Origin: Malachius bipustulatus
Lineage: Eukaryota; Arthropoda; Insecta; Coleoptera; Melyridae
Length of the DNA: 64,000 bases
Direction: 5' to 3'
Assembly: GCA_910589415.1 (NCBI GenBank)
Contig: OU342632.1
Coordinates: 37,027,637 to 37,091,636 of the forward strand
Under the pieces are notes generated by a model. It searched no databases. It was not told where the DNA came from and saw nothing but the letters and a program-made list of their open reading frames with translations. Shown here piece by piece: positions 1 through 11,899 of this stretch (positions are counted from its first letter, which is position 1; each line of letters starts with the position of its first letter). The position numbers and the translations under genes were made by a program.

Positions 1-1130
1 AAAAAAAAAAATATGTATTAAAGTGTCAAAACTTTAGTTCAAAAAAAATTTAAATTACAGAATGATCTTAGAACAATTTTATACTTAATAAAAATTTATT
101 TGAAGCTTAAAATAAGACATTCGGTATATCTAAATATAAAGTGCTTTATTTAATTTTCATGCAGAAAATTCTGGTAAATTTGCTAATAACCAAACAGGTG
201 AAGTGTCCCATTTTAAATTATAATCTTCTTCTGTTTCAGGACTGTTATTCCTAAACTAAATAATGCAAGGTGTATCCTTTCTGATTTGAACGAGTGCGCG
301 ATAACAGGATATCCCGGAGACAACAGTTAATTCAGCGCAAATATTTGAGCGTGGCATCTGAGATTTTTTGATGATCGCTGTTTTCGTCTACAGGAAGGCA
401 TAACTAGTAGAGCAGAAGGCGACACAGGCATATAACTGACATTTAACCTTTATTTCCGGTGACCTATGTCGTGGTTTCCGGTCAAAAAGTCCTAAGCCGT
501 CTTCTGAACGGTGCGCCTATAAAATATGCGTCGATAATTTATGCGATAATCATCAAAAACAAGAATGCCGAGAAACCAAAGTTCAATAAATTAATTATGC
601 GAATTAAATGGAACTGAATTACCTATTCGAGGCCTGAGAATTCTAAACCAAATTTATGCTTACGTTCCGAGCTTCGTGGAAGTTAATTGCTGTAAGGGAT
701 TTGAAGTTTAAGTTAATGAATACAGCTAATTATGTGTATGATGTATGATAGTATTTCGTGCGTAAACGAACTGCATGTATTTGGTTTATTGTCTCACTTA
801 TTATAAATATGCACTTGAATTAAAACAGTTTCATTCTATTATATTTCAAATTCCTGGAGAGTGGGCGAATATAATAGATGAAAGCTTAATAAAGCAAGTT
901 GGAAAAATAATAGAATTCTTCAATATAATTTTTTTTGTTAGGTACTGTTATGGTATCCCATTTCCCTATTTCTGTTTATTACTCTAATTTTTTTTTTCAA
1001 GATTTTTATACCATGAACAAAATATGTATTATTTTTGATGGCACTCCTTTCCCAGTTCGGTTCAGTTGAAAATGGTTGAGTTTAACTAAGCTTGAACCAA
1101 AATTTAACAAATTTATAGGAATTCCTTTTC
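1..1130. other. Unassigned A+T-rich stretch
   Basis: I see no gene here. The DNA is A+T-rich with short open frames only. A somewhat less A+T-rich patch at about 240-560 contains stops in all frames and no recognisable exon. I cannot assign it to a repeat family by eye. Confidence 0.5.
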
Positions 1131-1499
1131 CTGGTCTTTTGATTTTCTCTCTCTCCGACTCATCACTCTTTTAATTTTAAACAATTATTTATTTACTTTT
1201 TTCCTTTTTCAAATTACTTTTCCTGATCTTATAATCCTCTCTCTTTTTCTCTCTTCGTCTCTCGCTGTTTTTCTTCTCTTTTACAAACTATTATCTAACT
1301 CTCTTAAGCCTTTCTCTCACAAATATCTTCTGTTTAATATCTTCTCCAAAAACCTGTCTCTGGTCCTTTCTTTCTGCAACTATTTCTGCTTGTATTCCCC
1401 TTACAAATAATTGTTTCACTTTTTAATTTTGTTTCAGACAGATTATTTTAAATTACTCCTCTAATAATTTCTTTGTCGTTGCTATCTAATAAACATCCC

Positions 1500-3932
1500 C
1501 TCCATTTTTTTTCACTTTCTTCCTGATTTTTCAATACTGATAATCAAAAAACATTTTTTTTATATTTCCAAATTGCTATCTTTTAAATCTCATTCAGACC
1601 TAAAATTATTAGTATTCTTTACCTGAACCATTACCATTTTACTCGTCATTCTTTCTCCTATTCTCGCTTTTTCTACTCTTCGTTTGGTATTCCATTTCAT
1701 TCTTTTCATTTTATTCTCCTTTTTTGGTTTTGTGGTCATTTCTTCTAGTCTTTCTTCTAGTCTTTGTTTATTGTTTCATCTAATTATTTTATTTTTACTC
1801 ATCTTTCTTGATTCTTCTCGTCTCACTTCTAGTATTTGTTCATCTTTAAATATTTCCCCACTGACCTGTAATTGGATTCATATGGTATCGAGTAAACGAA
1901 TATTTTAAAAATATTTTGTATCTTTAGTTTCTAATTCGTGCACATTTTCTAATCAATCCCCTATAATATTTCATAATTACTTCATTTATTTTTATTCTAT
2001 GTCGGTATATTTCTAATTTGTCTTGAACAATTTCATATAATCTTCTATATTTATTTTATTACAATCATTTTTCTTCTCATATAATTCATTTTCATATTTA
2101 ATACTATTTTATACATTCTTTATCTATTCTTTTCTTCTTTCCCATAATAATCATGTACTTCAATATTCCTTCCTCTATAGCACTTTATATTTCTTCTTTA
2201 ATTTCTTTTTTTTTCATTTCTTTTCTTCCATTGCCTTCTTCGTTTCTATATGTTCATCACTTACTTGTTTAATTTCTTCTATTATCTTTTTTAACATTAG
2301 TATTTATATTTGTCATTTCTTCGTTTGATTCAAATTTATCTTTCATGAATGTAGTGGCGTGTGTGAGTCGGACGAACATGTAAATATTTTGAGCCGGAAC
2401 AAGATTACTTCCCCCCCCCCCGTTTTCGAGGATGCTAAACACGATGCCGTTGTCAGAATTTCTCTTTGGGGTTGCGCAACCCCTCGAAACGGCCAAAAAC
2501 CACCCCCTAGAGAGATAAACCGCGCTTCAATCCATTTCCCTGCAAAAAAACCTTCCCCCCATTTTCGAGGATGCTGAGCACAATGGAGGTGCTGGACATC
2601 GCGTGCGACCCCGACCAACCCCTCCACTGGCCAATACTCACCCCCGAAATGGGTGATTTTTTTTAATGTATATGTAGGCCAAACGATGGACTTTTTCGAA
2701 AAACTTTTTGAAAATTCAAGTACAGAATCACAATGGCCATAATTTAAATTTGCTTTGGAGTATACAGAGTGTCCCATATGACAGTGACATATCAAAGTTA
2801 TGTTTTTTTAAATGGAATGCTCCTATGTTATTGCATTTTTAGATTGTCTGAGAAGAGGAAATAAGATTGGCTTTTACAGTTGGTGTTTAAATTCAGAAGT
2901 TTTTGAGTTATAAACAAGTGAAAATCGTCATTTTTTAAGTTCAATGCCCTGTACAACGAAAACGGCTAAAGATAGAGAAAAACGGCTTACATGTCCTTAT
3001 TTTAACTTTTCATGTACTATCCTATGATGTAGATGAAATGTTTATACAGGGTGATAAAAAATTTGAAAAAATCTGAGATTTCTCCACGCGTCGCCAAATA
3101 AAAAAATCAAAGAAAGTACAAACTATACCATAGGATAGGACATAAAAAGTTAAAATAGGGACATGTAAGCCGTTTTTCTCTATCTTGAACCGATTTCGTT
3201 GTACAGGGCCTTGAACTCGAAAAATGACGATTTTCACTTGTTTATACACTCTTCTCAGACAATCTAAAAATGCAATAACATAGGAGCATTCCATTTAAAA
3301 AAACATAACTTTGATATGTCACTGTCATAAGGGACACTCTTTATACTCCAAAATAATTTTAAATTATGGCCATTGTGATTCTGTACTTGAATTTTCAAAA
3401 AGTTTTTCGAAAAAGTCCATCGTTTGCCCTACGTATACATAAAAAAAATCACCCATTTCGGGGGTGAGTATTGGCCGGTGGAGGGGTTGGTCGGGGTCGC
3501 ACGCGATGTCCAGCACCTCCATTGTGCTCAGCATCCTCGAAAACGGGGGGAAGGTTTTTTTTGCAGGGAAATGGATTGAACCGCGGTTTATCTCTCTAGG
3601 GGGTGGTTTTTGGCCGTTTTGAGGGGTTGCGCAACCCCAAAGAGAAATTCTGACAACGTCATCGTGTTCAGCATCCTCGAAAACGGAGGGGGGAAGTAAT
3701 CTTGTTCTGGCTCAAAATATTTACAATTTTCGTTTTTTTTTCCGACTCACACACGCTACTATTGTAGGAAATAATCATTTGTGATGTTTCTGGTATATCT
3801 CCTCTTTCTAGTGTTTCTTTGTCTCGTCTTCATTTCTTTGTTATAATAATCTTTCCTAAGAGTCATCCTATCATCTGTTTCTTGATATTTTTCAACCTCA
3901 GACTGTTTTTTCCTTCTATCTTGTTTTGACAT
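1500..3932 (-). pseudogene. Degenerate gag of an LTR retroelement, split by a palindrome
   Basis: Read on the minus strand, the sequence starts with ATG at 3932 (MSKQDRRKKQSEVEKYQETD and onward). It is rich in Lys, Glu and Arg, as in coiled-coil, nucleic-acid-binding Gag proteins. It is interrupted at 3761-2352 by a 1.4-kb palindrome and resumes at about 2345 with MKDKFESNEEMTNINTNVKK, then decays through many stops and frameshifts to about 1500. The plus strand is therefore strongly pyrimidine-rich over 1130-2345. The start lies about 180 bases downstream of a primer-binding-site-like sequence at 4111-4130, the expected Gag position. A second decayed copy of its distal part is at 5790-6240. 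The order is clear; assignment to Ty3/gypsy is inferred from the primer site, and no pol is visible. Confidence 0.45.
2352..3761. mobile_element. Palindrome A: 1.4-kb fold-back element
   Basis: The ends are near-identical inverted repeats: TAGTGGCGTGTGTGAGTCGG at the left and its complement with one change at the right. The arms are about 690 bases each and pair throughout, including a run of C matched by a run of G next to each end. The unpaired centre is at about 3037-3125. The inner part of each arm (from about 2675 inward) is the same sequence as palindromes 36318-37200 and 53695-54550, but the outer ~330 bases per arm are different. There is no transposase frame. It interrupts a retroelement gag. 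Probably a non-autonomous fold-back or MITE-type element. Confidence 0.8.
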
Positions 3933-4110
3933 TTCTTATCAATTTTTTTGTAAAATCTAGTAAATAATTAACAATCAAATTAACTACACAAACGACTATT
4001 ATGTATTAGAAAATTGCCATTCAATTTTCTGTTTCTGTGATTTATATTAATTTAACCAATTAATTAAAAATTGCAATTAAAATTTCTAAACTTTATGAAT
4101 ATTAAAAAAA

Positions 4111-4130
4111 GTGTCCCACGCTGGGCGCCA
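4111..4130 (-). promoter_or_regulatory. Primer binding site of an LTR retrotransposon, tRNA-Lys type
   Basis: The minus strand reads TGGCGCCCAGCGTGGGACAC. This is close to the complement of the 3' end of tRNA-Lys(CUU), which begins TGGCGCCCAACGTGGGGC; I count two mismatches over the first 18 bases. It is preceded, after a few bases, by a TGACA end typical of an LTR, and followed by a gag-like frame. This spacing fits an LTR, primer site, then gag on the minus strand. Confidence 0.6.
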
Positions 4131-4134
4131 ATTT

Positions 4135-4430
4135 TGTCATGGACTTCTCTTTTAATTTTTATTATTTGTTTAAATTTTGCTTCTGATGTTATTTATTAAA
4201 ATTTCTTCCATAACATAAATAATTCAGATCAGAGATAAATATTTGTATGTTAATTTTCAAGATTGAATCAAAGTAAACATGAATAAATAATAATGAATAA
4301 TAATATAATAATATAATAATAATAATAATGAATAATGAATAATCAATTTTCTCTAATTCTCTTCCAATTCTCTCACCAGCTCTCATTCTTCACTATACAG
4401 CTTCCAATTTTCTGTAGTTTCTACTTATTA
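4135..4430 (-). mobile_element. Probable LTR fragment flanking the primer site
   Basis: The DNA to the right of the primer site should be the 5' LTR of the minus-strand element; its 3' end is TGACA at 4135-4139 (complement). I cannot find the other end with confidence. The region contains an (ATA)n-rich tract at about 4281-4340, and another repeat starts near 4430. Confidence 0.3.
4281..4340. repeat. AAT-type microsatellite
   Basis: Imperfect run of ATA/AAT units with scattered TGAATAA interruptions. Confidence 0.8.
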
Positions 4431-4562
4431 GTGTATTTTTTAACAAAAAATACACTATTGAGGACGACATCACTTTCCAAAAATCACCCAAACTCATCAA
4501 ATGTCCACCGATCATGACCCCCAGATTACGAAAAAGTGGTTTTCCAAAATTCACCTGCCCAC
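4430..4562. repeat. Hairpin-ended repeat T, copy 1
   Basis: It begins with a stem-loop in which AGTGTATTTTTT pairs with AAAAAATACACT, and runs to CGATATATAT at a TA microsatellite. The same ~130 bases occur inverted at 52558-52690, again between a TA run and the same hairpin. A related hairpin is at 56627-56660. No coding capacity; the family is not known to me. Confidence 0.6.
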
Positions 4563-4563
4563 G

Positions 4564-4597
<34 letters not shown>

Positions 4598-4618
4598 ATT
4601 TATATATATATTTATTTA
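4563..4618. repeat. TA microsatellite
   Basis: Nearly pure (TA)n with a few TTTA interruptions. It sits at the junction of repeats T and S, as it does in the copies near 46505 and 52540. Confidence 0.85.
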
Positions 4619-5780
4619 TTTCTCCAAAATCACGATTTTTCGATTTTCAAAACGCTCCTGTAGCTTTATCTTTCAAGATTAGTGAACGAAATTTTGGATT
4701 CTTGTAAAGCTTTGGAATGACTTTAGATTTTCGTTGAAAAAATTTCCAAAAGTCACGTTACTTCTACAGGGTGTCCTTTCAAAATTCCATACATCCGGAC
4801 TTTGAGGCACGGTTTCTGGCCACAGTTTTCAATTTAGGGGGCTGAAATTTTTGTTAGAGTAAGATGTCCACAAAGAGTGGTCTGGTATTGCACTTGAGTA
4901 AAATCGGCCGAGCCGTTTCAAAATGGCGGCTATTTTAATTTTTTGGAAAATTGACTATTTTTGAATCCCTGTATGAGCAAGATGGCAAAAAAACTTTGAA
5001 ATAAAATTAACAGGATTTGAAGAAAATTATTGGAAATTTGAGTTAATTCAATAAAATTAGCATATTTTCCATTAATAAGCCAGTGTCGTGGGTAGGAAAA
5101 AGGGTGAAAATGTGTCAATTCTATAACCGTTTATGAGTCCATTTTTGAAGAAGTTGAACCGAAATTTTCCTTTTTTTTTGCTTTAACATATAATTTGATG
5201 TCTTAGCTTCAATTCGCCTTGATTAATGTAGCACTTTAAACGAAAAACAAAAAAGTTTTTCGCTTGTGCAAAATTAGCTTACACTTATATAAAATTATTA
5301 AATCAATGAAAGGGTTCGCAATTTCTTTTTTATTTTTTTCCACATTCAATTATGAATGGTTCTGAAAATTAGAAGAGCAAACGCAACAACAATTAAATCA
5401 CCTACATGCAGGTGAAAAAAGTATTCAAATTGGTTTTTTAATAACAAAGATACGACCAGTTTAAAAAATAAAATTTGTAGGTGTATAATAGGTACCTGAC
5501 GTACTACATATACCTATCTACGCGATCAACACTACAAACTCGAAACCCACTGTGGTTCAGTTCATTACACCGAGGTTTAGTAAACTGTTGGTGTGGGTTC
5601 GAAACCACGAGATGATATTATTCTTTTTTTTTTTGGTAGGTAGGTGGAGTTTTCCCAAAAAAAATCAGATTATTTTTTCATTATATTCATTATAAAAAAA
5701 AAATAGGAAGAAAATATTTATTATTGAATCGCATAAAAATACACTATTTCTGCGATTGATGCGCAAGAAGGTTTTTTTAT
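4619..5780 (+). mobile_element. Interspersed repeat S, copy 1
   Basis: The block reaches from the TA microsatellite to a terminus containing TGCGATTGATGCGCA, a short hairpin. The whole block is found inverted at 44867-46535, including TTACTTCTACAGGGTGTCC near one end and the terminal hairpin at the other. Short frames in it are not conserved between copies, so it is non-coding. A microsatellite at one end and a hairpin at the other recall Helitron-like or microsatellite-associated elements, but no Helitron signature was confirmed. Low-confidence tRNA-like promoter boxes occur at about 5553-5610. Confidence 0.6.
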
Positions 5781-5789
5781 ATCTTCTTT

Positions 5790-6240
5790 TCAACTCTCGT
5801 AGCAGCACATCTTTTTTATTATTTCATAAAACTTTACCTCTTCTCTTCTTCTATATACAAAATAGCTAGCAAAATCCTTTTCCGCTTCTAGTTTCCTGAA
5901 GGACTCCTTTTCCCAATATAATTTTACATGTTCTTCTCTAATCATCATTTTTAAAACTAATTGATCTCCTCCTACATTTATTTCTAACAACTTCTCTCTA
6001 ATTATTAAAATCCCTTCCTTGTTTCTTCGTTGTTCCATCTCTAATAAATATCCTTTTCATTTTTTTACGTACTTTCTGATTTCTCAACAATTCAAAAATA
6101 GTTTTATTTTGGAATTTCCAATTTCTTATTCTCATTATACTCATTATTATAAATTTAATTGTTACACTTTCAAATTCCATCAAACCTGAAATTGTTGTTA
6201 TTCCTTACCTGAATTGAAACCATACTTTGATCAAATCCAA
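5790..6240 (-). pseudogene. Second decayed copy of the gag-like region
   Basis: On the minus strand, two overlapping frames carry a Lys/Arg/Glu-rich protein, including a segment near RKKMKRIFIRDGTTKKQGRD. The same order of residues, in pieces, can be read on the minus strand at about 1500-1700. Frameshifts split it. It is probably a fragment of the retroelement that occupies 1500-4135. Function is inferred only from this similarity and composition. Confidence 0.4.
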
Positions 6241-8123
6241 AAATTAAAAATCCTGCCGAGGGGTAAAACATTCTAATCGTTTTTCTTCCTCTCAATTCGG
6301 GAAACAAAACTTCTGGGTTAACTTCACAAGCTCGGAAAATTTGGCGTGCCTATTCTGAAGGCCTGACAATTGCCACCTTTTACTCCTCAGCAAGTCCCGT
6401 CTGTTTTCCGGGGTCGTGAACTTGGCCCGGAATTTTTTTTTCAAAAAAAGAAAAATCTTACCCCCAAACAAAATTATTGGGAGCAAAATGAAATATGTTT
6501 AATTTTAAAAAAATTTGTTTCAGCTCCTTGATTTTTTTAAGTTAAGGACTTGAGTTTTACAACGTGTCCACAATGGTATAAATTATTTCTTTGAAATTAT
6601 TTCTTGAAACTCCCTCTTAGTGCTTTCTTTGATTTTTTGTTTAAATAAGACAGAAGTAATAATGTTTTAAAATAAATTATCTACCTCGTAGTAATGAAGA
6701 AAATATGTTGAGTAAGAATTTTTCAAGATAGTCGACGTTAAAAGTTTAATAAGAGACAGTAAGCCAGACTGTGCTTTGTTAAAAAGGATTTAATTAATTG
6801 GTAAAATCAAGTTAATTGACAGATGGTCATAAGAAGATGACAAGTAGATATATAATGTCCAGGTTTTTGTAAACTTTACCATTCCGAAACTCTTAAATTA
6901 TACATTCTGTGTGGAGATCATTCTTTCTTATATACAAATTTTTCATTTATCTTTATCATAATCGTCTGACATTTTGAATGGTTTTCTGAGGCAAATATGT
7001 CATTCTCGACTAATTAATTTACCCAGTTCTTTCTGATGATTCAATCCTCGTTCAATTTGTAACGGACAGTTTTTACACAGTCGCCTAATTGGAAACCAAA
7101 TAAGAAGGAATGGTTTTCAGTTTGCAATCAAGCTCATTACTGGATACTACAGCTAATTGATAAGTATGTAATTAACAAATAAAAAGTGACAAATCTGACA
7201 TGCGTTTTCACTTTTGCTGCTGGTTAACGATGCAGGGCGAATTTGTCTGGAGTAATTTGGCGTTACAATATGAGTGTCTCTTCTGTGATATTCCTCTCGC
7301 CCTGATAATTGAAAAGATGTCGCATCACCAACTAGGCTGTGAAATTGCACTCGTGAAAACACGAGTTGTAATTTCTAAACCACGACCATATAATATGTCT
7401 TCTAATGTTATATGATAGCAGGCCAGATTTTTTCTCGTTTTGAGAGTAATTTGAACGCGAGCTGTGATATATGGAAATGTCCCTTTGATCGTCGGCGAAA
7501 GTTATTTACCTCGTAATTAGACTTCGTAATGACGACACGAGTCAGAGACTTAGAAAATAAAATTGAGGAAAGTTGGAGGATTTTAAATTAAGTAAATATT
7601 AAGGCACCGGTGTTTACACTTCTCATTGATATAATCTTCAGACGAAAATAAGGTACCGTTTTTCAGAGTGTAGTATAGGTAATATAGAAACCTATAAGAG
7701 TTTTCCAATTTTTCTAATTGTTCCAGTTTTCCGCAAAATAAATCTAAAAAGCGTAGAAATACTTAGAAATACTCGAATTTGTCAAACAGTCAAATAGTAT
7801 CTCAAATGATTTTCTTATTTTTCAAATTGTTAGTCATTGAGGTGTCAATCAATTTCCTTTTATGTCAAATTGGTTTCATTTTATATCAATTGATTTTCCC
7901 ATTTAACGTACAACAGTGACAGTATAGGTACTTACCCATATACACTGGAAAATTGGAAAAGTATTTTTGGTATTATATAAATTGAATCGAATTTGAGGAG
8001 CTTATAGTGAAAAACAGCACTGACGTTTGATAAATGGAAAAATTATTTGACAAATTGGGAAATACAATTTTGACAAAAGAGGAAAAACAAGAGAAAAGTA
8101 CTGTAATAAAAGAAGAATAATGG
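6241..8123. other. Unassigned A+T-rich stretch
   Basis: I find no gene. A less A+T-rich patch at about 7195-7420 is open in one frame on each strand for about 70 codons, but shows no splice-site logic or recognisable protein. Confidence 0.45.
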
Positions 8124-8781
8124 GTTTTAGCCTCGATTACAACAAGCTCCAAGACAAACAACAAAAGATTCACCCAGCCGAAGACACATAGAGCTGTTTC
8201 GCATTTTTAATGCCTCTTCAGCGTGCCATATCAATCTAGAGGATGTAGGTATTAGTGGCTACCCGGAGCTGCAGGGCCTTTAAGCAATTCCCCTCAAATA
8301 GATTTTCCTGTTGGCCAAGTGCACAAAGGTGCGTAAGCCATTAAGCAAGAAGAATAATTTTTCTGTCTTTGCAGACCCAGTCACATCTAGTTGTCGATGG
8401 CGGAACTACCCACTACGGTGGTAGTTGAAACTCCCTTGAAACTTGACTCCTCACTTTGGAGGGTTTGGGTAATCTCCGTGGTAATGTTTAGCCAGACAGC
8501 TACCTTTTCAAGGGAGCACTAGCTATCATCCCAGTGGGTCGTTCCGCCATCGACAATAGACGTATGTCGCAGGGTCTGCAAAGTCACGGAAATCTATTTA
8601 AATGGAACTAGTTAAAAGTCCAACAACTCCAGCAGGTAGGCAGCAATACAACCTCTAGTTTTGATTTGGCACACTGAAGAAGCCAGAATGAGGCCGAAAC
8701 AGATAACTGTTGGATGGATGCTGAATTGCTTTGTTTGTTGCTTGCCTTGAAACTCGTTGCAATGGAGGTTAAATCAAAAAA
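8124..8781. mobile_element. Palindrome K with an inner palindrome
   Basis: The left arm (about 8124-8300) and right arm (about 8610-8781) are imperfect inverted copies; for example GCCTCTTCAGCGTGCCATAT at the left matches the complement of the right near 8660-8690. Inside lies a sharper inverted repeat, 8367-8585, starting TTTGCAGACCC and containing TTGTCGATGGCGGAAC in both arms. It abuts palindrome J with about ten A-rich bases between them. No coding frame. Confidence 0.65.
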
Positions 8782-8790
8782 CAAAAAAAA

Positions 8791-10114
8791 AGTGTCGCAC
8801 TCCAAAATTTTGCTTTATTTTGACTGACTTATTTTGACTGGAGTAACTTTCGATATTCCCAAGGGATTTCGATTTTGTTTTCGCATGTCAGCAGCCTTAT
8901 CCTTTGCTTTTCTGCTTTATTGGATCTAAACTCAAAAAACTGTCAACAAATTTTCAACAGGGTGTTAAGTAAAGGCGTGCAAAATCACTCCGCGGTTTTT
9001 GTATCTATGTTTTCCAAATAAATTTTTCTTGTGAGTTTTGATGAGCAAATTTTGAAGCTGGATACCTCGAGGCGGTTTTCAAATCTTCGATTTAGAGAGT
9101 GATCTCAAAAAATCAACTGTTTGCTCTTAAAGTGCATAACTTTTTTCTCGCCAAGCGATTTTGTAAACTTAAGCCTCGTTTTAAAGTTAAAACTTCAGGT
9201 AAGTGAATCCAGGGACTAATTTGACTCAGGACAACATTAAAAACAAAAAAATTGATGTATTAAAATTTCTCAAATTAGAGTTTCTTCTGGTAACAGGTTT
9301 TTGGAAGAAAATTGGATGAAAATCAACTTTTCATCGAAGAAAACTTCATTTGTGAACACTTAAAGAACTCTCTGCCTAAAACATGAGATGAAAAATGAAA
9401 ATAACAACAGCTCAATTACACCTGCGCGTTTTCGTGAGGAACCAGCAAATTAGCAAATTCCTACCTGCAAATGGTTCGTAACCATCGTTACGAAAATTCT
9501 AACAATCACTATACTTGACTGAAAAGAGCTGGCGATTGTTAGAATTTTCGTAACGATAGTTATGAACCATTCTCAGGTAAAAGAGAGCGCGGATTCCTCT
9601 GAAAACGTGCAGAAATACTTTGGCTGTTATCAACTTTTTTTTATCTCATGTGAGAAAGTTTTTAAAATGTTCACAAATTAAGGTTTGTTCGAAGAAAAGC
9701 TTATTTTCTTTCAATTTTCCTCCTAAAACCTGTTTCCAGAAGACATTTAAATTTGAGAAATTTTTTATGCGATCTTTTGTTTCTAATGTTTGTCCTGATT
9801 TAATTTTCGATCCCGGATTTTCTCGCCTAAAAAAAGAGCAAACAGTTGATTTTTGAGGTCCCCCTGTATATATCAAAAAAACCGTCTCGAGGTGAGACAT
9901 CAAGTAAGAAAAACGGGGGTACAAAAACGGTATAGTGATCACCCTGCAGAAAATTTGTTGAGAGTTTTTCAGTTTTTTCTTTTAGATTAGATCCAATAAA
10001 GCAGAAAAATAAAGGATAGGGCTACTGAGACATGCGTAAACAGAACCGAAATCCTTCGGTAATATCGAAAGTTATCCCAAATCAAAATCAAAAAAAATTT
10101 TGGGGTGTGACACT
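8791..10114. mobile_element. Palindrome J: 1.3-kb fold-back element
   Basis: The termini AGTGTCGCACTCCAAAATTT and its complement (two changes) face each other. The arms pair for about 650 bases, through TTATTGGATCTAA and its complement, to a centre at about 9525. There a sharp inner inverted repeat holds GTAACCATCGTTACGAAAAT and its near-complement around a ~35-base loop. Frames in the two arms mirror each other and are not genes. Confidence 0.75.
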
Positions 10115-10158
10115 TTCATTTTTACGCAGTCTATAAAATGGTTATGAGACTTCGGACC

Positions 10159-10199
10159 TCTTTCTCTCTATCTCTCTCTATCTCTTTCTATCTCTCTTA
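10159..10199. repeat. TCTC/TATC microsatellite
   Basis: Imperfect run of TCTC and TATC units directly after palindrome J. Confidence 0.85.
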
Positions 10200-11899
10200 T
10201 TTTTGAAGTTATCAATAATAATTGTCCCTACTTCAAATGGTTCACCCTGAATGCATATAGAGACTATGCTGGTATACATTTATTATTTATTTATTAGACA
10301 AATTATGATTCCTCTTTTATCTTTTTTTAAATTTCATCAAAAAACACACTCTAATAAATAAACAATTTTCGCTAGAAGTTAGAATAGAGGCCTAATTTCA
10401 GCTAATGTCAGGAACTATTTCTCTCACTAAGATATCAGATAAAATAATTTCACTCACTTCCTAGAAAAAAAAATACTTAAGGGCTTGTATCTTGTATGAA
10501 AGATAAGATAAATCTAAAGTTTCTAGGTTGCAAGATTACGATTTTCCATACTTAGGTATTTTATGATCAAGGCGAAAAGATAATGCTATTTATAAACATT
10601 ATACCATATGATAATTATTGTGTATAAATAACTTAATCCATTCTTTCCTATGAGAACTGAGTCAAATCTGGTACCAACGTCCGGTTCCTTTACTTTAACG
10701 AGAGGTACCTATCTACGTAAATCCTAAATCTGAGTTCTTCCTTTAGTTTGCGAACTTTCTACGCTCATTTCATGCCCCATGAATATGGAGCAGGCAGTTC
10801 GTTTAATGAATAGCTGAAAGAAATACCACTTCCTAAATATTACCAGCGCAGACTTCCCCCAGTAAGGAAACATCACTGGCAGTCTTAAGTTGTAAAGTCG
10901 TGATGTTATCTCTCGTTAATTCCAGATAACAGAATGTATAATGAAAGATGAATTTTTCCCACACTAGTTCACCTCAAATAAGTCTGATGATGCAATAAAT
11001 AAATCTAATTAAAACGGTATAAAGTAAGAAATCATCAAGAATAACTGCGCAATTAAGTCCATATTACAATTTTTATGCTGTAGGTAATTGGTAAAAATGG
11101 GTGATACGGTTCTTAAAAGTAATAACTCTATTTCTACGTTTTCAATAAAGTGCATTACCTTTTCATTAATAAGAAGAGTTCTCGACGTGGCTGCATGGAT
11201 TTAGGTAGGTGAACCTTCGTATAGAAAAGTGCCTATTAGGTGTCAACGTACCTCAAAATAGACCATAAATTCTGAACATTCCAAAAATATGCCACCCTTA
11301 ACCATCACCCTTAAGGAACTCCAAAACCTTAAGCAATAGATCAAAACTTGGTACACAAGAAAAAATCTGATCAAAAATACTTAATTTGGCTATAGCGGTG
11401 ATGGTTTTGAAGAGCTCCACCAAGGGTATAAATTTATCTTATCCAGTTGTCTCGAGCGCCAACTTCCTCTTTCTATTCGGAAAAGCATACCTAATAAAAA
11501 CGATTCTAGTGGAACTGGAACTGTCTAAAGACCGCACCAAGATAACTTGGGGATCAACCTGTTGAAAAAAATATGGAAGTATTGGCAGACGACCGCGCTG
11601 GTATTTTATTTGAGGTCATCCAGTACAGATTATATGACGAATTCTGCCCGCAGTTGTATACAACACCGCCAAAGTAGAACAGCGTAAAAAACACTCAACT
11701 TAACTGTTAACATTCGGCAAATTTGGGCGTTTGGGCAGCAACGTAACTTTACAGGATCTTCCTTGCGAAAAATGAGATGGTTTTTGTAAACGGTCTCGCT
11801 GAATGAGTCATTTGTTTAGTTATTGCAATACATATTCTCAAACGTTCTAAAATAATTATTAATGATAATACAATACTACTCCAACTACTCCAACGTTCT
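10200..11899. other. Unassigned stretch
   Basis: I see no gene or clear repeat. The segment is A+T-rich with stops in all frames; the longest frame (near 11750-12040, minus) overlaps the antisense of the retroelement relic that follows. Confidence 0.45.

Noticed and set aside
2343..2795. 150-codon minus-strand frame.
   Set aside because: It lies in the arm of palindrome A; the same frame is broken in the opposite arm, so it is a by-product.
5553..5610. tRNA-like or SINE promoter boxes (TGGTTCAGTTCATTAC, then GGGTTCGAAACC).
   Set aside because: The T-stem does not pair properly, there is no cloverleaf, and the segment lies within repeat S. Not enough to call a tRNA or SINE.
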